NCBI GenBank assembly: GCA_028279555.1
Contig: JANQNO010000009.1
Span: 92,839-156,838, forward strand
Source: Sphingorhabdus sp.
GTDB lineage: Bacteria; Pseudomonadota; Alphaproteobacteria; Sphingomonadales; Sphingomonadaceae
Reading direction: 5' to 3'
Length of the DNA stretch: 64,000 nt
Under the pieces are notes generated by a model, which ran no database searches, was not told the origin of the DNA, and worked only from the letters and a program-made list of their open reading frames with translations. Every line of letters starts with the position of its first letter. The first letter of the stretch is position 1. A program made the translations under genes and the position numbers. Shown here in pieces: positions 44,069-53,689 of the stretch.

Positions 44069-44214
44069 ATCATGTCGCAGAAATTTGGGGCTTTCCTGCA
44101 ATTCAGCAGGTGGCCGCAGGGGCAGTTAAAAAAAGCCCCGCCCGCGGCAGGACGGATTTCCTGCAAATCAAAGGCCCCGCGCTGCATTCCGGCAGCCGGG
44201 AAAAAGGAAAACAT

Positions 44215-46497
44215 ATGTTTGATGTAAAGAAAGTAGAGATGGAGTGGGGCGGAAAGACCCTCACTCTGGAAACGGGCCGTATTGCCCGTCAGGCCGATGG
44301 CGCGGTGCTCGCGACCTATGGCGAAACAGTTGTATTATGCGCGGTGACCGCCGCCAAATCGGTGAAGGAGGGGCAGGATTTCTTCCCGCTCACCGTTCAC
44401 TATCAGGAAAAATTTTCCGCCGCCGGACGTATTCCGGGCGGCTTTTTCAAGCGCGAAGGCCGCGCGACCGAAAAGGAAACACTGACATCGCGGCTCATCG
44501 ACCGTCCGGTGCGTCCGCTGTTCCCTGAAGGCTTCTACAATGAAATCAACGTCATCTGCCAGGTATTGAGCTATGACGGTGAAACCGAACCGGATATCGT
44601 CGCCATGGTTGCGGCCTCGGCAGCACTGACCATTTCCGGCGTACCTTTCATGGGCCCGATTGGCGGTGCCCGTGTGGGTTACAAAGACGGCGAATATCAG
44701 CTGAACCCGTCGATGGAAGAAGTCGGCGAAGGTGAGCTTGACCTCGTTGTCGCTGCTACTCCGGATGCCGTGATGATGGTCGAATCGGAAGCGAAAGAGC
44801 TCTCCGAAGATGTCATGCTGGGCGCTGTCATGTTTGCGCATGATGCATGCAGGGAGGTTGCCGGTGCGATCATCGATCTGGCCGAACAGGCTGCCAATGA
44901 TCCCTGGGAACTGGAGCCGCTGGAAGACAAGGAAGCGCTGAAAGCCAGGCTGACCGATCATATCGGCGCTGACCTGGAAGCCGCCTATAAGCTGACCGAC
45001 AAGCAGGAACGGCAGGATGCCATCAACGCAGCGCGCGAAAAGGCGCGCGATCTGTTTGAAGATGAAGAAGATCCGGCTGCCTATCTGGGCGCGCTAAAGC
45101 TGGTCAAAAAGCTTGAGTCCGCCATTGTTCGCGGTGCGATCCTGAAAGATGGCGCGCGTATCGATGGACGCAAGACCGACGAAGTCCGCCCAATCGAGGC
45201 GATGGTCGGCCTGTTGCCGCGCACCCACGGTTCGGCGCTGTTCACGCGCGGTGAAACGCAGGCGATCTGCACCACCACGCTGGGCACAAAAGATGCCGAG
45301 CAGATGATCGATGGTCTGGACGGATTGAGCTACAGCAATTTCATGCTGCATTATAACTTTCCGCCCTATTCGGTTGGTGAAGTGGGGCGTTTTGGCTTCA
45401 CAGGCCGCCGCGAAACGGGCCACGGCAAGCTCGCCTGGCGCGCGTTGAAGCCGGTGCTGCCGGAATTTGACGATTTTCCCTACACCATCCGTGTCCTCAG
45501 TGACATTACGGAATCCAACGGCTCGTCTTCGATGGCGACGGTTTGCGGCGGTTCGCTATCGATGATGGATGCCGGTGTTCCATTGAAACGGCCGGTTTCG
45601 GGCATCGCCATGGGCCTGATCCTCGAAGGCGATGACTATGCCATCCTGTCGGATATTCTCGGCGACGAGGATCATCTGGGTGACATGGACTTCAAGGTCG
45701 CCGGTACCGAAGAGGGTATCACGTCCCTGCAGATGGACATCAAGGTCGCTGGTATTACCAAGGACATTATGGCCGATGCGCTGAAGCAAGCCAAAGGCGG
45801 CCGTGCGCATATTCTTGGCGAGATGGCAAAAGCGCTGGGCTCGGTGCGCGCCGAACTGTCGGAGCACGCCCCGCGCATCGAAACCTTGCAGATAAGCAAG
45901 GAAAAGATCCGCGACGTTATCGGCACCGGCGGCAAGGTTATCCGCGAAATCGTTGCCGAGACCGGCGCGAAGGTCGATATCGATGACGAAGGGCTGATCA
46001 AGATCAGCTCTTCCGATCTGACCCAGATCGAGGCAGCCAAGGCCTGGATCGAAGGGATTGTCGAAGAAGCCGAAGTCGGCAAAATCTACACCGGCAAGGT
46101 CGTGAATATCGTCGATTTCGGTGCCTTCGTGAATTTCATGGGCGGCAAGGATGGCCTCGTCCACGTCTCTGAAATGAAGAATGAGCGCGTCGAGAAAGTG
46201 ACCGACGTTGTGGCCGAGGGCGACGAGGTTAAGGTCAAGGTTCTCGAGATCGATCCGCGCGGCAAGGTGCGCCTGTCGATGCGCGTCGTCGATCAGGAAA
46301 CCGGCGAGGAGCTGGAGGATACCCGTCCACCTCGCGAGAAGCGCGAGCGTGGTCCGCGGCGCGGGCGTGGCGGCGATGGCGGCGGACGCCGCGGCCGTGG
46401 CAACCGCAATAGCGATCGCCGGGGAAAGGGCGATGACGACAAGGGCGGCAAGGATGCCGACCCCGATCACATGCCAGCCTTCCTGCAGGAAGACTAA
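44215..46497 (+). CDS. pnp: Polynucleotide phosphorylase
   Basis: 760 residues from ATG 44215 behind AAAAAGGAAA. Two RNase PH domains ([16 protein letters not shown]; the second with [16 protein letters not shown] and [13 protein letters not shown]), then KH ([21 protein letters not shown]) and S1 ([27 protein letters not shown]) domains, and a Gly/Arg-rich tail. It degrades RNA 3' to 5' using phosphate. An earlier in-frame ATG at 44041 would translate the leader hairpins and is rejected. A strong terminator follows. Confidence 0.97.
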   Translation: MFDVKKVEMEWGGKTLTLETGRIARQADGAVLATYGETVVLCAVTAAKSVKEGQDFFPLTVHYQEKFSAAGRIPGGFFKREGRATEKETLTSRLIDRPVRPLFPEGFYNEINVICQVLSYDGETEPDIVAMVAASAALTISGVPFMGPIGGARVGYKDGEYQLNPSMEEVGEGELDLVVAATPDAVMMVESEAKELSEDVMLGAVMFAHDACREVAGAIIDLAEQAANDPWELEPLEDKEALKARLTDHIGADLEAAYKLTDKQERQDAINAAREKARDLFEDEEDPAAYLGALKLVKKLESAIVRGAILKDGARIDGRKTDEVRPIEAMVGLLPRTHGSALFTRGETQAICTTTLGTKDAEQMIDGLDGLSYSNFMLHYNFPPYSVGEVGRFGFTGRRETGHGKLAWRALKPVLPEFDDFPYTIRVLSDITESNGSSSMATVCGGSLSMMDAGVPLKRPVSGIAMGLILEGDDYAILSDILGDEDHLGDMDFKVAGTEEGITSLQMDIKVAGITKDIMADALKQAKGGRAHILGEMAKALGSVRAELSEHAPRIETLQISKEKIRDVIGTGGKVIREIVAETGAKVDIDDEGLIKISSSDLTQIEAAKAWIEGIVEEAEVGKIYTGKVVNIVDFGAFVNFMGGKDGLVHVSEMKNERVEKVTDVVAEGDEVKVKVLEIDPRGKVRLSMRVVDQETGEELEDTRPPREKRERGPRRGRGGDGGGRRGRGNRNSDRRGKGDDDKGGKDADPDHMPAFLQED

Positions 46498-46522
46498 ACA
46501 AGTCGCAGAAAGCAATTTTGAA

Positions 46523-46550
46523 AGGGCTGCCTCAGGGCGGCCCTTTTTTT
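46523..46550 (+). terminator. Intrinsic terminator after pnp
   Basis: Stem AGGGCTGCC (46523-46531) and GGCGGCCCT (46536-46544), one T-G pair, loop TCAG, directly followed by a run of seven T. It closes the rimP-pnp cluster. Confidence 0.93.
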
Positions 46551-46626
46551 GTGAGAAATGCCTTGTCTTAATCTGCGATGCAGCCGACACTCGCTATGGG
46601 TCGACTCTGTAGTGCATTTTGGGGGA

Positions 46627-48783
46627 ATGAGGATGCTCCGTTTTTTGACCTTGGTTGGCCTGATGATGGTTCTTTCTGCGGTCTATTCGCCGGCGAAAGC
46701 CAGTGCGGACGGGAGCTGCTACCCCGAATGGACCCTTTATAATCGCGATTTGAATTGCGCCAATAGCGCCGTGATTGCGCCGGGCAATGACACCCGGACC
46801 AATCTGTTGATGCTATTGGCCGACAAGCAGGGCGGGCCGGGCGCGAGCGACTATCCAGAGCTTGGCTGGGACCGGAGCTATCAGCGCAATTTCTTCAACT
46901 GGTCTCTGCTGCGCAAGGCCTTCTATCCCGCGCCGCCGTCGGCTGGGGATGACAACAATTATTATGGCACGCGCTGCGTCAGCTTTCCATCGGGCAGCAA
47001 GGCCTTCAACGAGGCTGTCGCGGCGAACCGCCGTATCTCGGATGCTGATCGCAAGAGGCTCAACGAGCTGCGCGCCTTCATTGAAGATGTCTGCAAGGGA
47101 AAGGACTATTGGGGGCGACCGCCGGACGACCTGCTGGAGATCATGACCAATGCCGATAGCGTTTTGGGCGCGACAAGGCTCGGCAACAAGGCGGCCGATG
47201 AATATGTGACGTATTTGAAGGGCGCGTCGGACTTTTACGGAGGGGCGTTTGAGCAGGCCGAAACGTCCTTTGCCGCGCTTCGAAAGAGCAAAGACAAATG
47301 GCTGCGCGAGACCGCCGCCTATATGCAGGCTCGGACGCAGCTTAATGCGGCGCAGCAAAACAGCTTTGGCCGATGGGGTGACTTTGAGGGCCCGCAATCG
47401 ACAGACCCTGCCGCGCTCAAAAAAGCGGAAAGCGGATTCGGTGATTATCTGAAGGGATATCCGTCGGGGCACTATGCTGCCTCGGCCAGGGGATTGATGC
47501 GGCGTATCCATTGGTTGCGCCAGGATCTGGGCCGGCTGGCTTCGGAATATCAGAGGCTGCTGGACAGCAGTAGCGGTTTGGACGCGGCCAACCTGACTGA
47601 AGAGATCGATGTGAAGCTGCTGTTTGCAGAAGGCGCAGCGCAGCAAATTTCGCAGCCGCTCTTGCTGGCTGTCGTCGATCTGATGCGCATGCGGAGCCAT
47701 GAATATGGCGAAAACAGAACTATCACTATCGGCGAGTTGGAAGCGCAGAAGGACCATTTTTCCAATCGGAAAGACCTCTATGAGTTCCTGCTCGCCAATC
47801 ATGCTTTCTATGTCGAGGGCGATGCGCGCAAGGTGTTGCAGCTGATCCCCGATGCTGCTCGGCAGGAGAATTTCAGCTATATCCAGTTTTCGCGGCAGAT
47901 GCTGCGCGGTAAAGCACTGCAGAAACTGGGCGATCCCAATGAGGGCGGCTTCTGGCGCGATATGCTGGGGGGCAGCAAGTCGCTCTATCAACGGCCCACC
48001 GTCGAGCTCGGGCTGGCAATTTTCCATGAGCGCAATGGAGAGTTTAAGCGTATTTTTTCGCCGAATTCGCGGATCAAGGAAACCGGTATCCGCAAACCAC
48101 TGTTACTTGAACGGGCCGGACCGGGCGTGTTGGGCATAGTTGCGGATGATGAAAGTCGACCCAAAACCGAACGCGATCTGGCGCTGTTTACTTTGCTCTA
48201 CAAGTCGCTTTCCCGCGGAAACTACAACGCTTTTTTGCGCTATCGGCCAAAGATAGCGGCCGATGCCAACAGCGATGCCGGACTTTGGCGGCTTGCTTCG
48301 CAAGAGGAGGTTCCTGTTGGTTTGTTCGGAGCAGGCGCGCAGAAAGGCGAATATAGCTGCCCATCGCTGCAGCAAACAGCCGAGACCCTTGCACGTTCAC
48401 CAAAGAACAATAAGGCGCGGCTGTGCCTGGGCGATTTCTGGCTTGCAAACGGGTTTGACTATTTCAGTCTGGATGTAACGCCAAATTATGCGAGGCGGGG
48501 CGGCGAGCCCACACTGCCTCAGCTCGGCAGCTCCAAATCGCAGTTTCCCGGTTCAGCTACGCCTCGGCATGATTTCTATACCGAGATTATGGCCGATCCG
48601 CGGGCAACGGCGGATGAGAGGGCCTATGCGCTTTACCGGGCCATCCGCTGCTATGCGACGAGCGGTAACAATAGCTGCGGCGGCAAGGCCGCCCAACAGT
48701 CCCAGCGCAAGGCCTGGTTCCAGCGGTTGAAACGCAGCTACCCCAATTCCAAATGGGCGAAAAAGCTCAAATATTACTGGTGA
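46627..48783 (+). CDS. Exported TPR-type protein of unknown function
   Basis: 718 residues from ATG 46627 (ATG 46633 has better spacing to GGGGGAATGAGG). A signal peptide ends near SPAKASA. Cysteine pairs (SCYPEW, LNCANS; RCVSFPS, DVCKGK) suggest periplasmic disulphides. Helical repeats, e.g. YLKGASDFYGGAFEQAETSFAALRKSKDKWLRETAAYMQAR and KAESGFGDYLKGYPSGHYAASARGLMRR, look like TPR/BamD-like repeats. Some homologues are labelled 'outer membrane assembly lipoprotein', but there is no lipobox. It overlaps the DUF3142 gene, with bamD beyond it. Confidence 0.7.
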   Translation: MRMLRFLTLVGLMMVLSAVYSPAKASADGSCYPEWTLYNRDLNCANSAVIAPGNDTRTNLLMLLADKQGGPGASDYPELGWDRSYQRNFFNWSLLRKAFYPAPPSAGDDNNYYGTRCVSFPSGSKAFNEAVAANRRISDADRKRLNELRAFIEDVCKGKDYWGRPPDDLLEIMTNADSVLGATRLGNKAADEYVTYLKGASDFYGGAFEQAETSFAALRKSKDKWLRETAAYMQARTQLNAAQQNSFGRWGDFEGPQSTDPAALKKAESGFGDYLKGYPSGHYAASARGLMRRIHWLRQDLGRLASEYQRLLDSSSGLDAANLTEEIDVKLLFAEGAAQQISQPLLLAVVDLMRMRSHEYGENRTITIGELEAQKDHFSNRKDLYEFLLANHAFYVEGDARKVLQLIPDAARQENFSYIQFSRQMLRGKALQKLGDPNEGGFWRDMLGGSKSLYQRPTVELGLAIFHERNGEFKRIFSPNSRIKETGIRKPLLLERAGPGVLGIVADDESRPKTERDLALFTLLYKSLSRGNYNAFLRYRPKIAADANSDAGLWRLASQEEVPVGLFGAGAQKGEYSCPSLQQTAETLARSPKNNKARLCLGDFWLANGFDYFSLDVTPNYARRGGEPTLPQLGSSKSQFPGSATPRHDFYTEIMADPRATADERAYALYRAIRCYATSGNNSCGGKAAQQSQRKAWFQRLKRSYPNSKWAKKLKYYW

Positions 48784-49490
48784 TCCGGGGGTTCTTTTTT
48801 GCCAGCTTACTGATGCTGACGGCCTGCCAGAAGCAGGACGAGGCATCGGCAGCTGTGGACGCGGCGCAGCATGATGCCTTTTGGCTCTGGGCAGGCGTGA
48901 GGCCGCAAGCTGTTCTCGATGAGGCAAAGATCGTCTATATTCTCGATAGCGAATATCGCGGCGCGGGCGAGCGAAGGCTGATTCCGCTGCGGCCTGCGAT
49001 TCCGCAAATTCGCGATGCCGATATCTGGATGGTCGTGCGGGTCGAAACCTTGGATTGGGAAGAGGGAACCTTGGACACGCTATTGCAGCGCCTGGCGCGC
49101 TGGGAAGCGGCAAACCGGCTTGTCGGTCTGCAGGTCGACTTCGATGCGCATACAGAGGGGCTTTCGGGCTATGCCGAATTCCTGCGAGAGCTACGCGCGC
49201 AGCTTCCTGATCGCCTGAAGCTCAGCATCACCGGCCTGCTTGACTGGAGCGCCAATGGCGATCCGCAAGGGCTAAAGGCTCTTGCTGGCAGCGTGGATGA
49301 GATTGTGCTGCAAACCTATCAGGGGCGAAAAACGATACCGGGCTATCAGGACTATCTGGCAAAGCTCGACCGGCTCGAAATGCCATTTCGCATAGGGCTG
49401 GTGCAGGGCGGCGAATGGCGGGAACCATCAAGCCTGCCGGCGCACCCAAAGTTCCAGGGCTATGTCGTTTTTTTGCTCAACCCGGAATAA
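48753..49490 (+). CDS. DUF3142 lipoprotein
   Basis: 245 residues from ATG 48753; a GTG at 48780, overlapping the upstream stop as GTGA, is an equally plausible start. Both give a lipoprotein signal ending LTAC (C25 from the first start). The mature protein has AFWLWAGVRP, VGLQVDFDAHTEGLSGYAEFL and EIVLQTYQG, matching DUF3142, a TIM-barrel-like family of unknown activity related in fold to glycoside hydrolases. Coupled to the TPR protein. Confidence 0.75.
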   Translation: MGEKAQILLVIRGFFFASLLMLTACQKQDEASAAVDAAQHDAFWLWAGVRPQAVLDEAKIVYILDSEYRGAGERRLIPLRPAIPQIRDADIWMVVRVETLDWEEGTLDTLLQRLARWEAANRLVGLQVDFDAHTEGLSGYAEFLRELRAQLPDRLKLSITGLLDWSANGDPQGLKALAGSVDEIVLQTYQGRKTIPGYQDYLAKLDRLEMPFRIGLVQGGEWREPSSLPAHPKFQGYVVFLLNPE

Positions 49491-49602
49491 CCGGCCTGTT
49501 CGGTTCATCGCCTGTAAAGCTGCGGCTTGGAAGAGGAATAGAAAAGGCAGGCTGCCGCAAAACCCCTTGGCGCGGCGCGTAAAGCCAATTAAGGAAGCGA
49601 GC

Positions 49603-50385
49603 ATGACAAAAAGACTGGTTTCGTTGGCCGTCCTCGGCCTTGCCTCTATTGGACTTTCAGCCTGTTCCACGCTTGGTGGCGGGGACAGTGGCGGTGATAC
49701 GCGCTATGTCGCGCGCGACGTCAACACGCTCTATCTTGCCGCCAATGACCGGCTGGAGCGCAAGCAATATCCTATTGCCGCGGCGCTGTTCGACGAAGTG
49801 GAACGCCAGCACCCCTATTCGCCCTGGGCCCGGCGCGCGCAGCTGATGAGCGCCTTTTCCTACTATATGGGCCGGAAATATAACGAATCGATTCAGTCTG
49901 CGCGGCGTTTTCTGGCGATCCATCCCGGCAACAAGGATGCGCCCTATGCCTATTATCTGATCGGGCTCAGCTATTACGAGCAGATCAGCGATGTGACCCG
50001 CGATCAGAAAGTGACGCAGCAGGCGCTCCAGGCGCTCGGCGAAGTGAAACGCCGTTATCCGACCAGCCGCTATGCCGCCGATGCGACGCTCAAGATGGAC
50101 CTTCTCAGCGACCATCTGGCCGGCAAGGAAATGGAGATCGGCCGCTTTTACCAGCGCCGTTCGTTGTGGCTGGCCTCGGCCCTGCGCTTCCGCGAGGTGA
50201 TCGACAAATATCAGACAACCACCCACGCACCGGAAGCGCTGTATCGCCTGACAGAAAGCTATCTGGCGATGGGCGTTCCCGAAGAGGCGAAGAAAGCCGC
50301 TGCCGTGCTCGGTGCCAACTATCCAGGCAGCAAGTGGTATGAGCGGGCGTATGATCTGATGCAGAAAAAGGCACCCGACGCCTGA
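49603..50385 (+). CDS. bamD: Outer-membrane assembly lipoprotein BamD
   Basis: 260 residues from ATG 49603. Lipobox LSAC (C21). Five TPR-like repeats, including YPIAAALFDEVERQHPYSPWARRAQLMSAFSYY and AIHPGNKDAPYAYYLIGLSYYEQISDVTRDQ, are the BamD pattern. It is the essential partner of BamA in inserting beta-barrel proteins. recN follows after 20 bases, an order common in alphaproteobacteria. Confidence 0.95.
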   Translation: MTKRLVSLAVLGLASIGLSACSTLGGGDSGGDTRYVARDVNTLYLAANDRLERKQYPIAAALFDEVERQHPYSPWARRAQLMSAFSYYMGRKYNESIQSARRFLAIHPGNKDAPYAYYLIGLSYYEQISDVTRDQKVTQQALQALGEVKRRYPTSRYAADATLKMDLLSDHLAGKEMEIGRFYQRRSLWLASALRFREVIDKYQTTTHAPEALYRLTESYLAMGVPEEAKKAAAVLGANYPGSKWYERAYDLMQKKAPDA

Positions 50386-50405
50386 TTTTTCTCTAAAGTA
50401 CGGAC

Positions 50406-52073
50406 ATGCTGAACGGCCTGTCGATTCGCGATATCGTCCTGATCGAGGCGCTCGATCTCGATTTTGCGGGTGGTCTTGGCGTGCTGACGGGTGAGACCGG
50501 GGCAGGCAAATCGATATTGCTGGATTCGTTGGGGCTGGCTCTGGGCGTGCGCGCTGACAGCGGCCTCGTGCGCACCGGATCGGACAGGGCGCAGGTCACC
50601 GCAAGCTTCGATACGCCGAAAGCAGGGTCGCCGCTGGCCCTGCTGCTCGACGAAAATGACATCGAGCAGGGGATAGGCGAGCCGCTGATCATCCGGCGCT
50701 CGGTAAAAGCAGACGGCGGCAGCAAGGCCTTTGTCAACGATCAGCCCTGCTCGGCAGCGTTGCTGAGGGAAATCGGCGCGCATCTGGTGGAGATTCACGG
50801 CCAGCATGATGATCGCGGATTGCTTAATCCCAAAGGGCACAAGGCTTTGCTTGATGCCTTCGGGCGATGCGATGCGGACGAGACCGCTGCGGCCTATGCG
50901 GCGTGGCAGGATGCAAGGCAGGCGCTGGAGGCTGCGCGCGAAGGAATTGAGAATGCCGCGCGCGACCGCGAATATCTGGAACATGCACTGGAAGAGCTTC
51001 AAAAATTCGCGCCGCAGGAGGGCGAGGAAGAGGAGCTCGCCAAAGCGCGCAGCGACATGCAGAAGGGCGAGCGCATCGCCGATGATCTTACCGCTGTGCT
51101 CGGTGCATTCGATGGTTCGAATAATGGCATTGCACTACTCAGGAGCGCGGCGCGGCGGCTCGACCGGATGGCCGCAGAACATCCCTTGCTGGCCGAAGCG
51201 CTGACGGCGCTCGACCGCGCCGTTATCGAGGCGAGCGAAGCGGAAGACAAGCTGAACGCTGCCAGAGATGCGCTGACATTCGATCCGCAGCGGCTCGATA
51301 CAGTCGAGGAACGGCTCTTCGAACTGCGCGCGCTGGCCCGCAAGCATAATGTTGCCCCCGACCGGCTCCATGCGCTGCGGGGCGAAATTTCGGCAAAGCT
51401 CGCCGCGATTGAGGAGGGCGATGCCGGGCTGGCGCGGCTGGAAGCAGCCGTGAAGGAGACAGAAGCGGCCTACCGGAATGCGGCGGCGGAACTGTCGAGC
51501 GCGCGCAAGGCAGCGGCGGCAAAACTCGATACGCGCGTGAAAGCCGAACTCGCTCCGCTCAAGCTTGATGCCGCCAAATTCCAGACATTGGTCGAGGCGC
51601 TTCCCGAGGAGCGCTGGGGGGCGGACGGCATCGACCGCGTCGAATATATGATTGCGACCAATCCGGGCGCGCCTTTCGCGCCGCTGACCAAGATTGCATC
51701 GGGCGGCGAGTTGTCGCGTTTTATTCTCGCGCTCAAGGTCGCACTTGCCGAAGAAGGCGGCGGCGAAACAATAATCTTCGACGAGATCGACCGCGGCGTC
51801 GGCGGGGCGGTGGCATCGGCGATTGGCGAGAGGCTGGCGCGGCTAGCCGGCAATGGCAAACAGCTATTGGCCGTGACCCATTCGCCGCAGGTCGCTGCGA
51901 AGGGCGAAAACCACTATTTCATCGCCAAATCGAACGAAGGAACCGTGACCCGCACCGATGTGACATTGCTGGATGGCGATGGCCGCCGGCAGGAGATCGC
52001 GCGCATGCTCTCTGGCACCAAGGTCACCGATGAAGCGAGGGCGCAGGCAGAAAGGCTGCTGGAGGCTGTGTGA
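50406..52073 (+). CDS. recN: DNA repair protein RecN
   Basis: 555 residues, SMC-like ATPase. Walker A GETGAGKS (about residues 29-36), the HGQHDDRGLL segment, a central coiled coil, the signature IASGGELSRFILALK and Walker B TIIFDEIDRGVGG. It acts in double-strand break repair. The stop overlaps the GTG of the next gene (GTGA). Confidence 0.95.
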   Translation: MLNGLSIRDIVLIEALDLDFAGGLGVLTGETGAGKSILLDSLGLALGVRADSGLVRTGSDRAQVTASFDTPKAGSPLALLLDENDIEQGIGEPLIIRRSVKADGGSKAFVNDQPCSAALLREIGAHLVEIHGQHDDRGLLNPKGHKALLDAFGRCDADETAAAYAAWQDARQALEAAREGIENAARDREYLEHALEELQKFAPQEGEEEELAKARSDMQKGERIADDLTAVLGAFDGSNNGIALLRSAARRLDRMAAEHPLLAEALTALDRAVIEASEAEDKLNAARDALTFDPQRLDTVEERLFELRALARKHNVAPDRLHALRGEISAKLAAIEEGDAGLARLEAAVKETEAAYRNAAAELSSARKAAAAKLDTRVKAELAPLKLDAAKFQTLVEALPEERWGADGIDRVEYMIATNPGAPFAPLTKIASGGELSRFILALKVALAEEGGGETIIFDEIDRGVGGAVASAIGERLARLAGNGKQLLAVTHSPQVAAKGENHYFIAKSNEGTVTRTDVTLLDGDGRRQEIARMLSGTKVTDEARAQAERLLEAV

Positions 52074-52450
52074 TCGAAAGGCGCACAATATTGGCCGGAG
52101 CGGCCATTCCTTTCCTTGCCGGCTGCAAAACCACCATCGGAGAGAAAGCTATGGCAGACGACGCCGCATACGGGATCATCGGGCAAATGAAGGTCGCGCC
52201 GGGAAAACGCGACACGCTTATCGCGATACTGGCCGAAGGTACGCAGAATATGCCGGGCAACCTGTCCTATATAATCTCACGCGACAGCAGCGATGAGAAT
52301 GCCATCTGGGTAACCGAATATTGGGAAAGCAAAGAGGCGCACGCCGCGTCGCTGCAACTGCCATCGGTTCAGGAAGCGATCGGTAAGGGCCGCCCCATGA
52401 TTGCGGGCTTCGGTCACCGCTTCGAAGTCGAGCCGGTCGGCCTGTCTTAA
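52070..52450 (+). CDS. Antibiotic-biosynthesis-monooxygenase (ABM) domain protein with lipoprotein-like leader
   Basis: 126 residues from GTG 52070. The N-terminus MIERRTILAGAAIPFLAGC looks like a twin-arginine-type or lipoprotein leader (C19). A dimeric alpha-beta-barrel ABM domain follows: YGIIGQMKVAPGKRDTLIAIL, NLSYIISRD and WVTEYWESKEAH. An ATG at 52151 would make a leaderless protein. Function unknown; related proteins are putative quinol monooxygenases. Confidence 0.8.
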   Translation: MIERRTILAGAAIPFLAGCKTTIGEKAMADDAAYGIIGQMKVAPGKRDTLIAILAEGTQNMPGNLSYIISRDSSDENAIWVTEYWESKEAHAASLQLPSVQEAIGKGRPMIAGFGHRFEVEPVGLS

Positions 52451-52552
52451 CATTTACGAAAACTGCTGCCCTGAAATGAGACGCGGCGGAATCAGGCGTT
52501 CCAGCGGGCCTTTCGCCGTGTAAAATTCCTTCTTTGCCCGGAGGAATAGCCG

Positions 52553-53680
52553 ATGTCCGTTGAAGCGCTCGCCCGTACAGTTGCCCGAAAGGTTCCGGCG
52601 ACTGCGCCGCTGCTTAAATCGGGCTATCGTCAGCGCGAGCGGATCATTACAGCCACCGGCGGTATCTGGCCCGGTCTGATCCGCGCTCAAACCGAGAAGA
52701 TCACCATCGCGATAACGGCCCATTGCAACTTTCGCTGTATGGGCTGCAACTATGGACGCGATTTCATGCCCGGCGCGCAGTTGCCGCTGAGTATTTACGA
52801 GGATCTGATCGAGGATGCGGCGGCCGCGAAAGTGCCCGCTATACGCCTCTATGGCGGCGAGCCGCTTTTGCATCCCGATGTCGTGCGCATGGTGGAGATC
52901 GCGGGCGAGCAGGGCGTTGGCTGCTACATGACCACCAATGCGCTGATTCTCAATCAGAAAATCGATGCACTGCACGGTGCCGGCCTGCGCAAGATCACCA
53001 TGGGCTATTATGGGCAGGGCAGCGAGTTCGATCAATATGTGCAGCGCCCGGGCCGCTATGATCGGCTGGTTAGCAGCCTGGATGATGTGCGCTCCAAATA
53101 TGGGGCCGACAGGCTGGAACTGCAGTTCAATTTCCTGCTGTCACGCCGCAGTGCCAATCCCGAGGCGATCGAGGCGATGCGCGCCTTTGCGGAAAAATAT
53201 GAGGCTAGCGTGCAGATCGACGTCGTCCATTATTCGCTGCCCTATTTTCAGGAGGGCGAAGACCGCTCGCTTCAATTCCGGCCCGAGGATGCCGATGACC
53301 TCCGGCGCAGCATCGATCACCTTCTCGCGATCAAGGCCAGGCAGCCGGAAATATTCACCGCCTCGCCGATGGCGCTGGTCTCGCTCGAGGATTGGGCGCT
53401 CAAGCAGCAGGATATGAAAATACCCTGCGATGCGCGCAAGCTGCTCTGGATCGGCGCGGATGGCTCGGTGATGCTCTGCTATGTGACCTTTCCGCTCGGC
53501 AACCTGCATGAAAAGCGGCTGCGCGATATTCTATACACCAAACAGCATCATCAGGCCGCGCGTGATGCCTTCGAGCTCAATTGCCCCAATTGCCACTGCG
53601 AGTCTGCGGCGCGGATCGAAAAGCATGGGCCAAGCAACCGGAAATACTCGGCAATGGCTGCGCAGCGCATGCAGCAGTAG
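52553..53680 (+). CDS. Radical SAM protein with SPASM-like C-terminus
   Basis: 375 residues from ATG 52553 behind GGAGGAAT. The cluster motif is C58-N-F-R-C62-M-G-C65; GGEP (LYGGEPLLHP) follows, as in radical SAM enzymes. The C-terminus has further cysteines (IPCDARKLLW, MLCYVTF, LNCPNCHCES), suggesting auxiliary iron-sulphur clusters of SPASM type. Substrate unknown; no peptide precursor gene is seen nearby. A glycosyltransferase begins nine bases after its stop. Confidence 0.88.
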   Translation: MSVEALARTVARKVPATAPLLKSGYRQRERIITATGGIWPGLIRAQTEKITIAITAHCNFRCMGCNYGRDFMPGAQLPLSIYEDLIEDAAAAKVPAIRLYGGEPLLHPDVVRMVEIAGEQGVGCYMTTNALILNQKIDALHGAGLRKITMGYYGQGSEFDQYVQRPGRYDRLVSSLDDVRSKYGADRLELQFNFLLSRRSANPEAIEAMRAFAEKYEASVQIDVVHYSLPYFQEGEDRSLQFRPEDADDLRRSIDHLLAIKARQPEIFTASPMALVSLEDWALKQQDMKIPCDARKLLWIGADGSVMLCYVTFPLGNLHEKRLRDILYTKQHHQAARDAFELNCPNCHCESAARIEKHGPSNRKYSAMAAQRMQQ

Positions 53681-53689
53681 GGCCGTTCG

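Noticed and set aside
45556..46590. 344-codon open frame antisense to pnp
   Set aside because: Shadow of pnp; it also reads through the pnp terminator.
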